64,000 nt of DNA from SCGC-AG-212-J23 sp035762345 (GTDB lineage: Bacteria; Pseudomonadota; Gammaproteobacteria; Burkholderiales; SG8-39): NCBI GenBank assembly GCA_035762345.1, contig DASTPE010000114.1, positions 19,471 to 83,470 of the forward strand, read 5' to 3'. A program made the position numbers and the translations under genes. A model generated the notes under the pieces. The model was given only the letters and a program-made list of their open reading frames with translations, was not told the DNA's origin and searched no databases. Shown in pieces: positions 19,146 to 28,048 of the stretch (position 1 is its first letter; each line of letters begins with the position of its first letter).

Positions 19146-20462
19146 TCAGACGAGCTCGCCCCGCAGGCTGTGAGGAAGGGCGGCGACTATGCGCAGGTGC
19201 ACGTATTGGTTAATGAGCGATTCCGGCCCGGGAAAGTTCACCACGCGGTTATTGCCGGTGCGCCCCCGCAGTTCGCTCTTCTGTTTCTTGGAATGACCCT
19301 CCACCAGCACGCGCTGAGTCGTTCCGACCATCGCCGAGCTGATGGCGCCTGCCTGCGCTTCGAGCTGCGCCTGCAGGCGCTGCAGCCTTTCGATTTTTTC
19401 GGAATGAGAAACCGCATCGGGCAGCTCCGCCGCTGGGGTTCCCGGCCGCGGGCTGTAGACGAACGAGAACGAGGCGTCGAAATCGGCGTCGCGCGCGAGC
19501 TTGAGCGTCGCCTGGAAGTCGGCCTCGGTCTCGCCTGGGAAGCCGACGATGAAGTCCGACGACAGGCTCACATCTGGACGCGCCCGGCGCAGCCGCCGCA
19601 CGATCGAGCGGTACTCGAGCGCGGTATAGCCGCGCTTCATGGCCGCGAGCACACGGTCCGAGCCGGACTGGACGGGGAGATGGACGTGCGGCGCGAGCTT
19701 CTGGATGTCGCGGTGAGCGTCGATGAGCCGCTGGGTAAATTCGCGCGGATGCGAGGTGGTGTAGCGGATGCGCTCCAGCCCCGGTATTTCGTCCAGGTAG
19801 TAAAGCAGCTCGGCGAAATCGGCCGGCGCTTCGGCGATTTCCCCGCGCCAGGCGTTCACGTTCTGTCCGAGCAGGGTGAGTTCCTTGACGCCCTGCGCCG
19901 CGAGCCCGGCGACTTCGGCGACCACGTCGTCGAACCGCCGCGAAAGCTCTTCACCGCGCGTGTAAGGGACGACGCAGAAGCTGCAGTATTTGCTGCAGCC
20001 CTCCATGATCGATACGAACGCAGAGGCGCCTTCGACTTTCGCGGGCGGAAGGTGATCGAACTTCTCGATTTCCGGGAAGCTCACGTCGACCTGGGCTTTG
20101 CCGCTCGCGCGCCGGCGCTCGAGGAGCTCGGGCAGGCGGTGCAGCGTCTGCGGACCGAACACCACGTCGACGTAGGGCGCGCGTTCCACGATCGCTGGCC
20201 CTTCCTGGCTCGCGACACAGCCGCCCACGGCGATCATCACGCCAGGACGCAGCCGCTTGAGGTGCTTCACCCGGCCGAGGTCGCTAAAGACCTTCTCCTG
20301 CGCTTTCTCCCGCACCGAGCAGGTATTAAAGACGATGACGTCGGCCTGCGCCGGGTCTGACGTGAGCTCGAGAGCTTCCGCGTCACGCATCACGTCCGCG
20401 ATCCGGTCGGAGTCGTACTCGTTCATCTGGCAGCCGAAGGTGCGGAGGTAGAGTTTCTTCAT
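19146..20462 (-). CDS. miaB: tRNA-2-methylthio-N6-dimethylallyladenosine synthase MiaB
   Basis: MiaB is a radical-SAM methylthiotransferase acting on adenosine 37 of tRNAs that read UNN codons. The N-terminal UPF0004 domain holds cluster cysteines C11, C48 and C82. The radical SAM motif is C156-X3-C160-X2-C163, and a TRAM domain ends the protein. It has 438 residues. The ATG at 20462 gives the standard MKKLYLRTFGCQMNEYDSD start and overlaps the stop of the small upstream gene (ATGA). A longer open frame upstream covers that gene and is not used. Confidence 0.96.
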   Translation of the reverse strand: MKKLYLRTFGCQMNEYDSDRIADVMRDAEALELTSDPAQADVIVFNTCSVREKAQEKVFSDLGRVKHLKRLRPGVMIAVGGCVASQEGPAIVERAPYVDVVFGPQTLHRLPELLERRRASGKAQVDVSFPEIEKFDHLPPAKVEGASAFVSIMEGCSKYCSFCVVPYTRGEELSRRFDDVVAEVAGLAAQGVKELTLLGQNVNAWRGEIAEAPADFAELLYYLDEIPGLERIRYTTSHPREFTQRLIDAHRDIQKLAPHVHLPVQSGSDRVLAAMKRGYTALEYRSIVRRLRRARPDVSLSSDFIVGFPGETEADFQATLKLARDADFDASFSFVYSPRPGTPAAELPDAVSHSEKIERLQRLQAQLEAQAGAISSAMVGTTQRVLVEGHSKKQKSELRGRTGNNRVVNFPGPESLINQYVHLRIVAALPHSLRGELV

Positions 20463-20776
20463 TTCGGGAAGGGTGCGGGCGGCAGCGCTGCCTTTTCGAC
20501 CTCCGATAGAATCCAGACCCGGTGCACCATGCCGGTCGAGTCCACGAGGTAGCGGACTTGCGTCTTCTCCACGAGCGATACGGGCAGCACCAGCCGGTTG
20601 TCCGGGTCGCGGATCTGCGCGCCCGGCGCAAGACTGCGCGGCTTGCCGTCGATCTCGACTACCATGGCTTCCAGGTGGCGCAACTGGCCGAGGACGGCCT
20701 CTTTCGGGATGGTGCGCAACTGAGCCACGGCGAGGGCGGCGCTGGTTGCCAGAGCGGCGAAAACGAGGGCGCGCAT
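20459..20776 (-). CDS. Small exported protein of unknown function
   Basis: I do not recognise a named family. The 105-residue protein starts with a plausible leader (MRALVFAALATSAALAVAQL), leaving a mature part of about 86 residues with a beta-rich, charged composition. PGAQIRDPDNRLVLPVSL in the middle resembles the small uncharacterised proteins often found next to miaB in betaproteobacteria. It is linked by one-base overlap to the OsmC stop and by ATGA to miaB, so it is almost certainly translated. Confidence 0.7.
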   Translation of the reverse strand: MRALVFAALATSAALAVAQLRTIPKEAVLGQLRHLEAMVVEIDGKPRSLAPGAQIRDPDNRLVLPVSLVEKTQVRYLVDSTGMVHRVWILSEVEKAALPPAPFPK

Positions 20777-21195
20777 CAGGTGTCCATGATCTCAAAATCG
20801 CGCGTTACTTCGGCGGTCTTGAGGAGCATCGCAGTGGCCGAGCAATATTTCTCATGCGACAGACGGATCGCCTGCTCGACGAGGTTGCGCTTGAGAGCGC
20901 GGCCGCGTATCACGAAGCGCATATGGACCTTGGTGAAGACCTTCGGGTCGATCGCCGCACGCTCGGCCGAGAGCTTGACTTCACAGCCCGTCACGTCCTG
21001 ACCGCTTTTCTTCAGGATTACGACCACATCGTAGGCCGTGCAGCCGCCGGTGCCCGCAAGTACCAGTTCCATGGGGCGCGGCGCAAGATTGCGCCCGCCG
21101 CCCTCCGGGGCGCCGTCCATGGCCACCAGGTGATTGCTTCCGGTCTCGGCAATGAAGCTCATGCCGTCTGCGGTCCAGCGCACCGTGCAATCCAT
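20776..21195 (-). CDS. OsmC/Ohr-family peroxiredoxin-like protein
   Basis: OsmC-family proteins detoxify hydroperoxides through two conserved cysteines, seen here as C52 (GTGGCTAYD) and C118 (EKYCSATAML). The spacing and the MELVLAGTGGC block place it in the YhfA-like branch and not Ohr proper. It has 139 residues and is probably cytosolic. It is the first gene of the minus-strand run down to gloA and is divergent from rplM across about 50 bp. Confidence 0.85.
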   Translation of the reverse strand: MDCTVRWTADGMSFIAETGSNHLVAMDGAPEGGGRNLAPRPMELVLAGTGGCTAYDVVVILKKSGQDVTGCEVKLSAERAAIDPKVFTKVHMRFVIRGRALKRNLVEQAIRLSHEKYCSATAMLLKTAEVTRDFEIMDT

Positions 21196-21224
21196 GACAC
21201 TAATCTAGCTTTTTTGTGTAAAAT
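21194..21224 (+). promoter_or_regulatory. Putative sigma-70 promoter for rplM-rpsI
   Basis: ATGACA at 21194-21199 is one mismatch from the -35 consensus, and TAAAAT at 21219-21224 is one mismatch from the -10, with a 19-nt spacer. The -10 lies 23 nt before the rplM ATG (21248). The -35 covers the start codon of the divergent osmC-like gene. The only intergenic DNA available is 52 bp, so a promoter here is expected, but the exact boxes are inferred by eye. Confidence 0.45.
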
Positions 21225-21247
21225 CCGCAGCTTTTCTCGCTTTCGGC

Positions 21248-21676
21248 ATGACAACCTACACCGCAAAAACAGGCGAGGTCCGGCACGGCTGGTACGTGGT
21301 CGACGCGCAGAACAAAGTCCTTGGCCGTCTCGCTGCACAGATCGCGGCGCGCTTGCGCGGCAAGCATAAGCCGCAATACACGCCCCACGTCGATACTGGC
21401 GACTACATCGTTGTGGTGAACGCCGCCAAGCTGCGGGTCACCGGCCGCAAGCCCGAGCGCAAGATCTATTACCGCCACAGCGGGCAGCCCGGCCAGCTGC
21501 ACCAGATCAATTTTGCCAAGCTGCAGGCCAAGCGCCCGGAGCGGGTCCTGCAGATCGCGGTGAAAGGAATGCTGCCGAAAGGACCACTCGGGTACGCGAT
21601 GATCAAGAAGCTCAAGGTCTACGGGGGCGCCAGTCATCCTCACTCGGCGCAGCAGCCGAAGGCACTGGAGATCTAG
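21248..21676 (+). CDS. rplM: 50S ribosomal protein L13
   Basis: L13 is an early-assembly protein of the large ribosomal subunit. The 142-residue length equals the E. coli protein. Recognisable blocks include WYVVDAQNKVLGRLA, GDYIVVVNA and GMLPKGPLG. It is transcribed with rpsI, which begins one base after the stop; the pairing is nearly universal in bacteria. Confidence 0.98.
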   Translation: MTTYTAKTGEVRHGWYVVDAQNKVLGRLAAQIAARLRGKHKPQYTPHVDTGDYIVVVNAAKLRVTGRKPERKIYYRHSGQPGQLHQINFAKLQAKRPERVLQIAVKGMLPKGPLGYAMIKKLKVYGGASHPHSAQQPKALEI

Positions 21677-21677
21677 C

Positions 21678-22070
21678 ATGGTCGGCGACTATTACTACGG
21701 CACGGGGCGGCGCAAGAGCGCTGTGGCGCGCGTGTTCCTCAAGCCGGGCAAGGGAGAGTTCAAGGTAAACGGGAAGCCGGTGGACCAGTTTTTCGGCCGC
21801 GAGACTGGGCGCATGGTGGTACGCCAGCCGCTCGAGCTCACAAAGAGCCTGTCGTCCTTCGACATCATGGTGAATGTCTACGGGGGCGGCGAAAGCGGGC
21901 AAGCGGGAGCCGTGCGTCACGGCATCGCCAGAGCGCTGATCGAGTATGATGCGGGACTGAAGAGCGCACTGAGCGCGGCTGGACTGGTGACGCGCGACGC
22001 GCGAGAAGTGGAGCGAAAAAAAGTCGGCCTGCACAAGGCAAGGCGGCGCAAGCAGTACTCGAAACGCTGA
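21678..22070 (+). CDS. rpsI: 30S ribosomal protein S9
   Basis: S9 is a small-subunit head protein whose basic tail reaches the P-site tRNA. The start MVGDYYYGTGRRKSAVARVF and the end KKVGLHKARRRKQYSKR are typical, including the terminal Ser-Lys-Arg. It has 130 residues as in E. coli. It is followed by an intrinsic terminator. Confidence 0.98.
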   Translation: MVGDYYYGTGRRKSAVARVFLKPGKGEFKVNGKPVDQFFGRETGRMVVRQPLELTKSLSSFDIMVNVYGGGESGQAGAVRHGIARALIEYDAGLKSALSAAGLVTRDAREVERKKVGLHKARRRKQYSKR

Positions 22071-22093
22071 ATATGCGGGGATTCCGCGATCCG

Positions 22094-22124
22094 AAAGCCG
22101 CCAATTGGCGGCTTTTGCTTTTTT
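22094..22124 (+). terminator. Intrinsic terminator after rpsI
   Basis: A perfect stem AAAGCCGCC / GGCGGCTTT around an AATT loop is followed by TTGCTTTTTT. It ends directly before the argC start codon at 22125, so argC must use a promoter inside or before this element, or depend on readthrough. Confidence 0.85.
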
Positions 22125-23165
22125 ATGATTAGAGCAGGAATTGTCGGAGGAACGGGGTACACGGGCGTCGAGCTCCTGCGCCTGCTCGCCCAGCATCCTG
22201 GCGTCGAGCTGAAGGCGATCACGTCGCGCAAGGAGGCCGGCACACCGGTCGCGCGCATGTTTCCGAGCTTGCGGCGGCGGGTGGACCTCGCCTTCAGCGA
22301 GCCGAGCGCGCGTGCGCTCGCCGGCTGCGACGTCGTGTTCTTCGCAACGCCGAATTGCGTCGCCATGGGTGAGGCGCGCGCGGTGCTTGAGGGAGGCGCA
22401 CGGATCGTGGACCTCTCCGCGGATTTCCGCCTCCACGACGTGGCGGAGTGGGAGCGCTGGTACAAAACCAAGCACGCCGCCCCTGAGCTGATTCGCGAAG
22501 CGGTCTATGGACTGCCGGAAATGAATCGAGAACAGCTGCGGCGTGCGCGGCTCGTGGCGAACCCGGGATGCTATCCGACGTCCGTCCAGCTGGGCTTCCT
22601 GCCGCTCGTCGAGACCGGCGTCGTCGACGTTGAGCACCTCATCGCTGACGCGAAATCGGGGGTGAGCGGAGCCGGACGCAAGACGGAGCTCAATCTCATG
22701 TTCTCGGAAGCTTCCGACAACTTCGCCGCCTACCACATCGCGGGGCATCGGCATTGGCCGGAGATCCGGCAAGGCCTTGCGCAGGCGGCGAAGCGCGATG
22801 TCGGCCTCGTGTTTACGCCGCATCTCACGCCTCTTATTCGCGGCATTCACGCGACGCTGTACTCCCGCATTACCCGGGAGGCGGATTTCCAGCAGCTTTT
22901 CGAAAAGCGTTACGCGGGCGAGCCCTTCGTTGACGTCATGCCCGCGGGCAGCCACCCCGATACGCGCTCGGTGCGCGCCGCCAATATCTGCCGCCTCGCG
23001 GTGCATCGACCCCCCGAGCGCGCCGGCCGCTCCGATACCATTGTGGTGCTGTCAGTAATCGACAACCTGGTGAAGGGGGCCTCCGGACAGGCGGTGCAGA
23101 ACATGAACCTCATGTTCGGCCTGCCGGAAGCAGCCGGGCTGGAACACGTGGCCGTAGTGCCCTAG
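22125..23165 (+). CDS. argC: N-acetyl-gamma-glutamyl-phosphate reductase ArgC
   Basis: ArgC is the NADPH-dependent reductase of the arginine pathway, acting in the cytosol. The N-terminal IVGGTGYTGVELLRLL is the nucleotide-binding motif. The catalytic cysteine is C149 in VANPGCYPT, and HRHWPEIRQ and HLTPLIRGI are type 1 ArgC blocks. It has 346 residues. The ATG lies directly against the upstream terminator's T run, leaving almost no room for a ribosome-binding site of its own. Confidence 0.96.
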   Translation: MIRAGIVGGTGYTGVELLRLLAQHPGVELKAITSRKEAGTPVARMFPSLRRRVDLAFSEPSARALAGCDVVFFATPNCVAMGEARAVLEGGARIVDLSADFRLHDVAEWERWYKTKHAAPELIREAVYGLPEMNREQLRRARLVANPGCYPTSVQLGFLPLVETGVVDVEHLIADAKSGVSGAGRKTELNLMFSEASDNFAAYHIAGHRHWPEIRQGLAQAAKRDVGLVFTPHLTPLIRGIHATLYSRITREADFQQLFEKRYAGEPFVDVMPAGSHPDTRSVRAANICRLAVHRPPERAGRSDTIVVLSVIDNLVKGASGQAVQNMNLMFGLPEAAGLEHVAVVP

Positions 23166-23921
23166 ATGCCCTCGGGCCGCTGGAAAGTCATTCGGAGCCG
23201 CTTCGGCATCGCGGCGCCGCGCGTCGAGATACATACTCAAATCCCATGGTACTTGCGTTGGGTTGGCATTGCAGTCCTGCTCGGCCTTGCCGCCATAGCG
23301 GCGTCTTGGATCTACGACGCCGGCAGGCGCTTTGCGGGCTTCGATCGCAGCGAGGTGCTGCAAGAGCTGAAGCGCGTGCAAGGCGAGCTCGACAACGCGC
23401 GCGAGGAGCTTGAGCGCCTGCGGGCGATGGCGAACGCGGCCGACAGCCGGGTCTCGATCGAGCGCACGGCGCAGCAGAAGCTCGCCCAGCAGGTGCGCGC
23501 GCTGGAGCAAGAAAACGCCCGCGTGCGCGAAGAGCTGGCGATGGTCGAGCAAATGCTCACATCGGAAGAACGTCACACTCAGACCCTGGCCATCTACCAG
23601 TTCAAGGTCCAGCCGGACGTTTTGCCAGGCGAATACCGCTACCGGCTTCTTTTGCTTACGCCGACTGACCGGCGGGGCCGCGACTTCAACGGGCGGCTCG
23701 AGCTCGTCGTCAACCTGCAGGAAGGAGGGCGGAATGCTATGATGTCCTTCCCGGAGCCGGGCGACGGCGCGGCGGCGGCATTCCGGTTAGCGTTCAAGTA
23801 CTTCCGTCGGGTCGAAGGGACTTTTCGGGTCAGCCCGAAGGCGAAGGTAGAGAGCGTGCAAGTACGGGTCTACGAGACTGGCTCGAATCAGCCGCGCGCG
23901 ACCCACTCGGTGACGCTGTAG
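23166..23921 (+). CDS. Single-pass membrane protein with coiled coil, unknown function
   Basis: I recognise this only as an uncharacterised betaproteobacterial family. A transmembrane segment at about residues 33-50 (GIAVLLGLAAIAASWIYDA) is followed by a coiled coil from about 58 to 135, rich in Glu, Arg and Leu heptads. A predicted periplasmic beta-rich domain of about 115 residues follows. It starts directly at the argC stop and is followed after 23 nt by bactofilin. A role in envelope or morphogenesis alongside bactofilin is an inference from context. Confidence 0.75.
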   Translation: MPSGRWKVIRSRFGIAAPRVEIHTQIPWYLRWVGIAVLLGLAAIAASWIYDAGRRFAGFDRSEVLQELKRVQGELDNAREELERLRAMANAADSRVSIERTAQQKLAQQVRALEQENARVREELAMVEQMLTSEERHTQTLAIYQFKVQPDVLPGEYRYRLLLLTPTDRRGRDFNGRLELVVNLQEGGRNAMMSFPEPGDGAAAAFRLAFKYFRRVEGTFRVSPKAKVESVQVRVYETGSNQPRATHSVTL

Positions 23922-23944
23922 CGGTCGAGGGAAGGAGCGGATAC

Positions 23945-24343
23945 GTGTTCAACAAGACGAGCAAGCCGCAGAACAGGATTGATAGCCTGATCGGTGCGAC
24001 CACCCGCGTTGAAGGCAACGTGATCTTCAGTGGTGGATTGCGCGTGGACGGTATGGTGCGCGGCAATATCGCCGCACTTCCCGACCAGCCGGGCACGCTC
24101 GTGGTTTCATCTGATGGGCGTATCGACGGTGAAGTGCAGGCCGCGCACATCGTGGTAAGCGGCACGATCCAGGGGCCGGTGCATGCCACGGAGACGCTCG
24201 AACTACAGGCAGGCTCGCGGGTCAAAGGAGACGTGTACTACAAGAGCATTGAGGTCCATCAGGGCGCCGTGGTTGAGGGCCGCCTGGTGCCTCACCCCGC
24301 CGAGGCGAAAGGAGTCGAGCTCAAGCTCGCCTCGGGCGGATAA
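23945..24343 (+). CDS. Bactofilin
   Basis: Bactofilins are small cytosolic beta-helical polymer-forming proteins that scaffold cell-shape and wall enzymes. The 132-residue protein has a short unstructured N-terminus (1-15). A central right-handed beta-helix domain follows (about 17-110) with repeating G-x-I/V patterns such as VEGNVIFSGGLRVDGMVRGN, and then a short tail. The start is GTG 23945 with GGAAGGAGCGG upstream. The M23 peptidase encoded nearby is a typical functional partner in other bacteria. Confidence 0.88.
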   Translation: MFNKTSKPQNRIDSLIGATTRVEGNVIFSGGLRVDGMVRGNIAALPDQPGTLVVSSDGRIDGEVQAAHIVVSGTIQGPVHATETLELQAGSRVKGDVYYKSIEVHQGAVVEGRLVPHPAEAKGVELKLASGG

Positions 24344-24360
24344 TCGCAAAGGAACGCTGA

Positions 24361-24711
24361 ATGAACGCAGTTACGGAAATTCCGGCGCCGCTGGTTTTCA
24401 CCGATAGCGCCGCCAACAAGGTCAAGCAACTCATCGAAGAGGAAGGCAACCTGGAGCTCAAGCTTCGCGTGTTCGTTACCGGAGGCGGTTGCTCTGGATT
24501 TCAGTACGGGTTCACCTTCGACGAGGTGCAGAACGCGGACGACGCGTCGATGGAGAAGAACGGCGTCACGCTGCTCATCGACCCGATGAGCTACCAGTAC
24601 CTCGTCGGCGCCGAAATCGATTATCAGGAAGGCCTGGAAGGCGCGCAGTTCGTAATCAAGAACCCGAACGCCCAGAGTACCTGCGGCTGCGGGTCGTCTT
24701 TCTCCGCCTAG
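24361..24711 (+). CDS. erpA: Iron-sulfur cluster insertion protein ErpA
   Basis: ErpA is an A-type carrier that delivers Fe-S clusters to apoproteins. The three conserved cysteines are C44 (GGGCSGFQYGF), C108 and C110 (CGCGSSF). The 116-residue length matches E. coli ErpA (114). The LVFTDSAANKVKQLI start favours ErpA over IscA. The gene is last in its plus-strand run and is followed by a strong hairpin. Confidence 0.95.
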   Translation: MNAVTEIPAPLVFTDSAANKVKQLIEEEGNLELKLRVFVTGGGCSGFQYGFTFDEVQNADDASMEKNGVTLLIDPMSYQYLVGAEIDYQEGLEGAQFVIKNPNAQSTCGCGSSFSA

Positions 24712-24730
24712 GCAACAGGTTTCATCCCGC

Positions 24731-24758
24731 AAAGGGCCCGAACGGGCCCTTTGTTCTT
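24731..24758. terminator. Bidirectional intrinsic terminator between erpA and the M23 peptidase gene
   Basis: A perfect 10-bp stem, AAAGGGCCCG / CGGGCCCTTT around AA, lies between convergent genes. The plus-strand tail is TTTGTTCTT. The opposite strand also has an AAAGGG arm that provides a short U run, so it can serve both genes. Confidence 0.8.
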
Positions 24759-25996
24759 CAGTCTAGCCGGGCTAGCGCGCTGTTCGCGATCAGGTCGAGC
24801 CGTGTGACGAGCGGCTCGGCATGGCTGCGGAATGTGGCGAGGTCCTGCGGCGCCACCGGCAGCGCGGCCGGCATGGCGACCGACAACGGGTTGCGCGCCT
24901 CGCCGGCAACGCGGAACTCGTAGTGCAGGTGCGGTCCAGTCGCCCAGCCGGTCTGTCCGACCGCGCCGATGGTATCGTTCTGTGCGACACGCTGGCCGCG
25001 GTGCACGTTGATGCGGCTCAGGTGAGCGTAGACGGTGGAATACTGGCCGTGGTGACGGATGATCACGACCTTGCCGTAGCCGCCCCTCAGGCCGGCATGG
25101 TCGACGACGCCGTCGCCGATCGCGCGGACGCGAGTGCCGGTCGGCGCGGCATAGTCTATCCCCTGGTGCTTGATCCAGGCTTGCGCGATCGGGTGACGGC
25201 GCATGCCGAAGCCCGAGCTCACGCGAGAGAACTCCAGCGGCGAGCGCAGAAACGCCTTGCGCAGGTTCTTGCCTTCGGGCGTGTAGTAGCCGGTGCGAAA
25301 GTGCACCGCGCGGAAGGTCTTGCGGTTATTGGTGAACTCGGCAGCGAGGAGGCGGCCAGCGCGCACTGGGCGCCCGCCGAGGTAATGGAGTTCGTAGACC
25401 ACGGCGAACTGATCACCCTTGCGCAGATCACGGTGAAAGTCGATGTCGCCGCCGAATACGTCGCCGAGCTGCATCGCAATGCTGTCCGGGATGCCGGCGT
25501 CGTCCGCGGCGGCAAAGAGCGAACTCTCGATGACCCCCGATTTCATCGCGACGCGCGTGTAGAGCTGCGCCCGGTCGTCGGTGACGCGGAACTGGCCGTT
25601 CGCTTCGGCCACGACTTTCACCACGGTGTCGCGTCCGGAGAGAAAGGACAGCATGAGCAGCTCGCCCTCGGCGCTAACCTCGGCGCTGACATGCGTTCCC
25701 GGCCGCAGCTGCTGCAGCACGCGCAGCTTGGCCAGCCGGGCAGCGTGCGGCGGCTCGATACCGAGGCGCTCGAGGAACGCGGGCAGGGTGTCGCCGCGCT
25801 GATAGAGCTCTTCGCGGAAATAGGATGTCGGTGCAGGCGTGGCGTCTGGCCGGATCTCGAGCGCCTCCACGATTGGCCGCCGCGGCGGCTGAACTCGCTG
25901 TTCGGCGCGCGGTGCAATAGTCGCGAAGGCCACCACGCCGGAAACAGCGAGGACCCCAATCGCGGCGATGCCGCCGAGCCGCCCGAGCGTTCTCAT
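24758..25996 (-). CDS. M23-family peptidoglycan endopeptidase (MepM-like)
   Basis: The protein is a predicted periplasmic murein hydrolase of the LytM/M23 family. A leader or membrane anchor covers residues 8-28 (GGIAAIGVLAVSGVVAF). A LysM/OapA-like region follows, and the C-terminal M23 domain begins SSGFGMRRHPI. Zinc ligands are in HQGIDYAAP and HLHYEF. It has 412 residues. It is divergent from tyrS across 73 bp, a common betaproteobacterial order. It may supply cell-wall cleavage for cell growth, as MepM does. Confidence 0.88.
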   Translation of the reverse strand: MRTLGRLGGIAAIGVLAVSGVVAFATIAPRAEQRVQPPRRPIVEALEIRPDATPAPTSYFREELYQRGDTLPAFLERLGIEPPHAARLAKLRVLQQLRPGTHVSAEVSAEGELLMLSFLSGRDTVVKVVAEANGQFRVTDDRAQLYTRVAMKSGVIESSLFAAADDAGIPDSIAMQLGDVFGGDIDFHRDLRKGDQFAVVYELHYLGGRPVRAGRLLAAEFTNNRKTFRAVHFRTGYYTPEGKNLRKAFLRSPLEFSRVSSGFGMRRHPIAQAWIKHQGIDYAAPTGTRVRAIGDGVVDHAGLRGGYGKVVIIRHHGQYSTVYAHLSRINVHRGQRVAQNDTIGAVGQTGWATGPHLHYEFRVAGEARNPLSVAMPAALPVAPQDLATFRSHAEPLVTRLDLIANSALARLD

Positions 25997-26069
25997 GAAT
26001 CCGCTAGAATCCCTTGAATTTCATAAGCCTGCGCAGTCTAGCAAACAACCCAGGGTAGAGAAAATCAGC

Positions 26070-27269
26070 ATGTCGGCCATCGAGCAGGCCATTCAGACCA
26101 TTCGCCGGGGAACCGAGGAGTTAATCGTCGAGGAGGAGCTGAAAAACAAGCTCGCGAGCGGCCGCAAGCTCCGCATCAAGCTCGGCCTGGACCCGACCGC
26201 GCCCGATCTGCACCTCGGACATACCGTGGTAATCAACAAGTTGCGCGACTTCCAGCAACTCGGCCACCAGGTGCAGTTTCTGATCGGAGATTTCACCGGG
26301 ATGATTGGCGATCCGACTGGCAAGAATCAGACCCGGCCGCCGCTCACCCGTGAAGAGATCGAGCGAAATGCAAAAAGTTATCAGGAGCAGGTTTTCAAGA
26401 TTCTTGACCCGGACAAGACCCAGATCCTCTACAACTCGGAGTGGTCGGACAAGCTGGGCGCCGAAGGGATGATTCGGCTCGCTGCGCGCTACACCGTGGC
26501 GAGGCTTCTTGAGCGCGACGACTTCTCCAAAAGGATGAAGGCAAATCAGCCGATCGCGCTGCACGAGCTGCTCTATCCCCTGGTGCAAGGCTACGACTCG
26601 GTGGCGATGAAGGCGGACGTCGAGCTCGGCGGCACCGATCAGAAATTCAACCTGCTCGTGGGCCGCGAGCTCCAGAAGCAGTACGGCCAGGAGCCGCAGT
26701 GCATCCTCACCATGCCACTGCTCGAAGGCCTCGACGGCAAGGAGAAGATGTCGAAGTCACTCGGCAACTACGTCGGCATTGCCGAGCCACCGCAGGAGAT
26801 CTTCGGCAAGCTGATGTCGATCTCCGACGAGCTGATGTGGCGCTACCTCGATCTCCTGTCGTTTGAATCTTCGGCCGCGATCCAGCGCTGGAAGGACGAA
26901 GTCGCCCGCGGCCGCAACCCGCGCGACATCAAGGTGCTGTTCGCCAAGGAGATCGTCGCGCGTTTCCACAGCAAGCAGGGCGCCGATGCCGCGGAGGAAG
27001 CTTTCGAGCGGCGCCATCGGCATGGCGAGCTTCCCGAGGACATGACGGAATTCGTGGTTCCTGCCGGCGCGAGGGAGATCGTCATTACGCAGATCATGAA
27101 GACGGCCGGATTTGCGCCGAGCGTCTCCGAGGCGCAGCGCCTGATCGAGCAAGGCGGCGTAAAGGTGGACGGTGAGCGGGTGTCGGACCGCTCGCTGCGC
27201 TTCAGCGCTGGCCACTCGTTCGTACTGCAGGTGGGTAAGCGCAAAGCGGCCAGGATCCGGGTCACATGA
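26070..27269 (+). CDS. tyrS: Tyrosyl-tRNA synthetase
   Basis: TyrS charges tRNA-Tyr in the cytosol. The class I motifs are HLGH (48-51) and KMSKS in GKEKMSKSLGN, and a C-terminal S4 RNA-binding domain carries EQGGVKVDGERV. The 399-residue length and lineage match the TyrZ-like form. ATG 26070 starts MSAIEQAIQTIRRG. An in-frame ATG at 25968 overlaps the divergent peptidase gene and would add 34 residues with no family counterpart. Confidence 0.95.
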   Translation: MSAIEQAIQTIRRGTEELIVEEELKNKLASGRKLRIKLGLDPTAPDLHLGHTVVINKLRDFQQLGHQVQFLIGDFTGMIGDPTGKNQTRPPLTREEIERNAKSYQEQVFKILDPDKTQILYNSEWSDKLGAEGMIRLAARYTVARLLERDDFSKRMKANQPIALHELLYPLVQGYDSVAMKADVELGGTDQKFNLLVGRELQKQYGQEPQCILTMPLLEGLDGKEKMSKSLGNYVGIAEPPQEIFGKLMSISDELMWRYLDLLSFESSAAIQRWKDEVARGRNPRDIKVLFAKEIVARFHSKQGADAAEEAFERRHRHGELPEDMTEFVVPAGAREIVITQIMKTAGFAPSVSEAQRLIEQGGVKVDGERVSDRSLRFSAGHSFVLQVGKRKAARIRVT

Positions 27270-28048
27270 ACTCGCCGCAGTACGAGGTGTACGCCGTCAA
27301 GTACGCGCACCACGCGCGCCGCGCATCCGAGAACTTCATCGGCGGCGATCCGCACGACGGTCCCATGCCGCTCGATTACTTCGTATGGCTAGTCCGCGGC
27401 GCGGGGCGCGAAATCGTCGTCGACACCGGTTTTTCCACGGCGATGGCGGCCAAGCGCGGGCGCGATCACATTCGCTGCCCGACTGAAGGCTTGAAGTTCC
27501 TGGGAATAGATTCGAAAAGCGTGCGCGATGTGGTCATCACTCATCTGCACTATGACCACGTCGGCAACTTCGATCTTTTCCCGGCGGCGACGCTGCATCT
27601 GCAGGACCTCGAGATGCGCTATGCGACCGGGCGCTACATGGCGCACGACTGCTTCCGCGGCGCGTACGAGGTCGAGGATGTGGTGGGCATGGTGCGCCGG
27701 GTATACGAGAACCGTGTGTGCTTCCATAACGGCGACGCCGAGATCGCGCCCGGTGTCTCGGTGCATCTCATCGGCGGCCACACCATGGGCCTGCAGGTCG
27801 TGCGCGTAGCAACGCGTCGCGGCGCGGTCGTGCTCGCCTCTGACGCAAGTCACTTCTACGCGAACATGGAGCAGACGCGGCCGTTTCCAATCGTGTGGTC
27901 GGTGGCCGACATGGTCGACGGCTACGGCAAGCTGCGCGCGCTCGCCGATTCGGCCGCGCACATCATCCCCGGCCACGATCCGCTGGTGCTCGAGCGCTAT
28001 CCCGCGCCCTCGAGCAGCCTGCAAGGGATCGCGGTCAGGCTGGACTGA
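27266..28048 (+). CDS. Metallo-beta-lactamase-fold hydrolase, N-acyl homoserine lactonase-like
   Basis: The protein belongs to the AttM/AiiA-like branch of the metallo-beta-lactamase superfamily. The dinuclear zinc motif HLHYDH occupies residues 93-98. Later ligands are in GGHTMG, in SDASHFY and in a C-terminal GHDP. It has 260 residues without a leader. ATG 27266 overlaps the tyrS stop as ATGA. A lactonase acting on quorum signals is possible, but many members open other lactones or hydrolyse esters, and no quorum-sensing genes are nearby. The 3' end overlaps the convergent enolase-family gene by 14 nt. Confidence 0.8.
   Translation: MNSPQYEVYAVKYAHHARRASENFIGGDPHDGPMPLDYFVWLVRGAGREIVVDTGFSTAMAAKRGRDHIRCPTEGLKFLGIDSKSVRDVVITHLHYDHVGNFDLFPAATLHLQDLEMRYATGRYMAHDCFRGAYEVEDVVGMVRRVYENRVCFHNGDAEIAPGVSVHLIGGHTMGLQVVRVATRRGAVVLASDASHFYANMEQTRPFPIVWSVADMVDGYGKLRALADSAAHIIPGHDPLVLERYPAPSSSLQGIAVRLD

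Noticed and set aside
19170..20360. Long open frame on the plus strand opposite miaB
   Set aside because: It covers miaB in antisense. Its composition and lack of motifs fit a GC-driven shadow frame, and miaB has intact cluster cysteines.
25968..26069. Upstream in-frame start for tyrS
   Set aside because: The 34 extra residues overlap the divergent peptidase gene and have no counterpart in TyrS; ATG 26070 gives the usual beginning.
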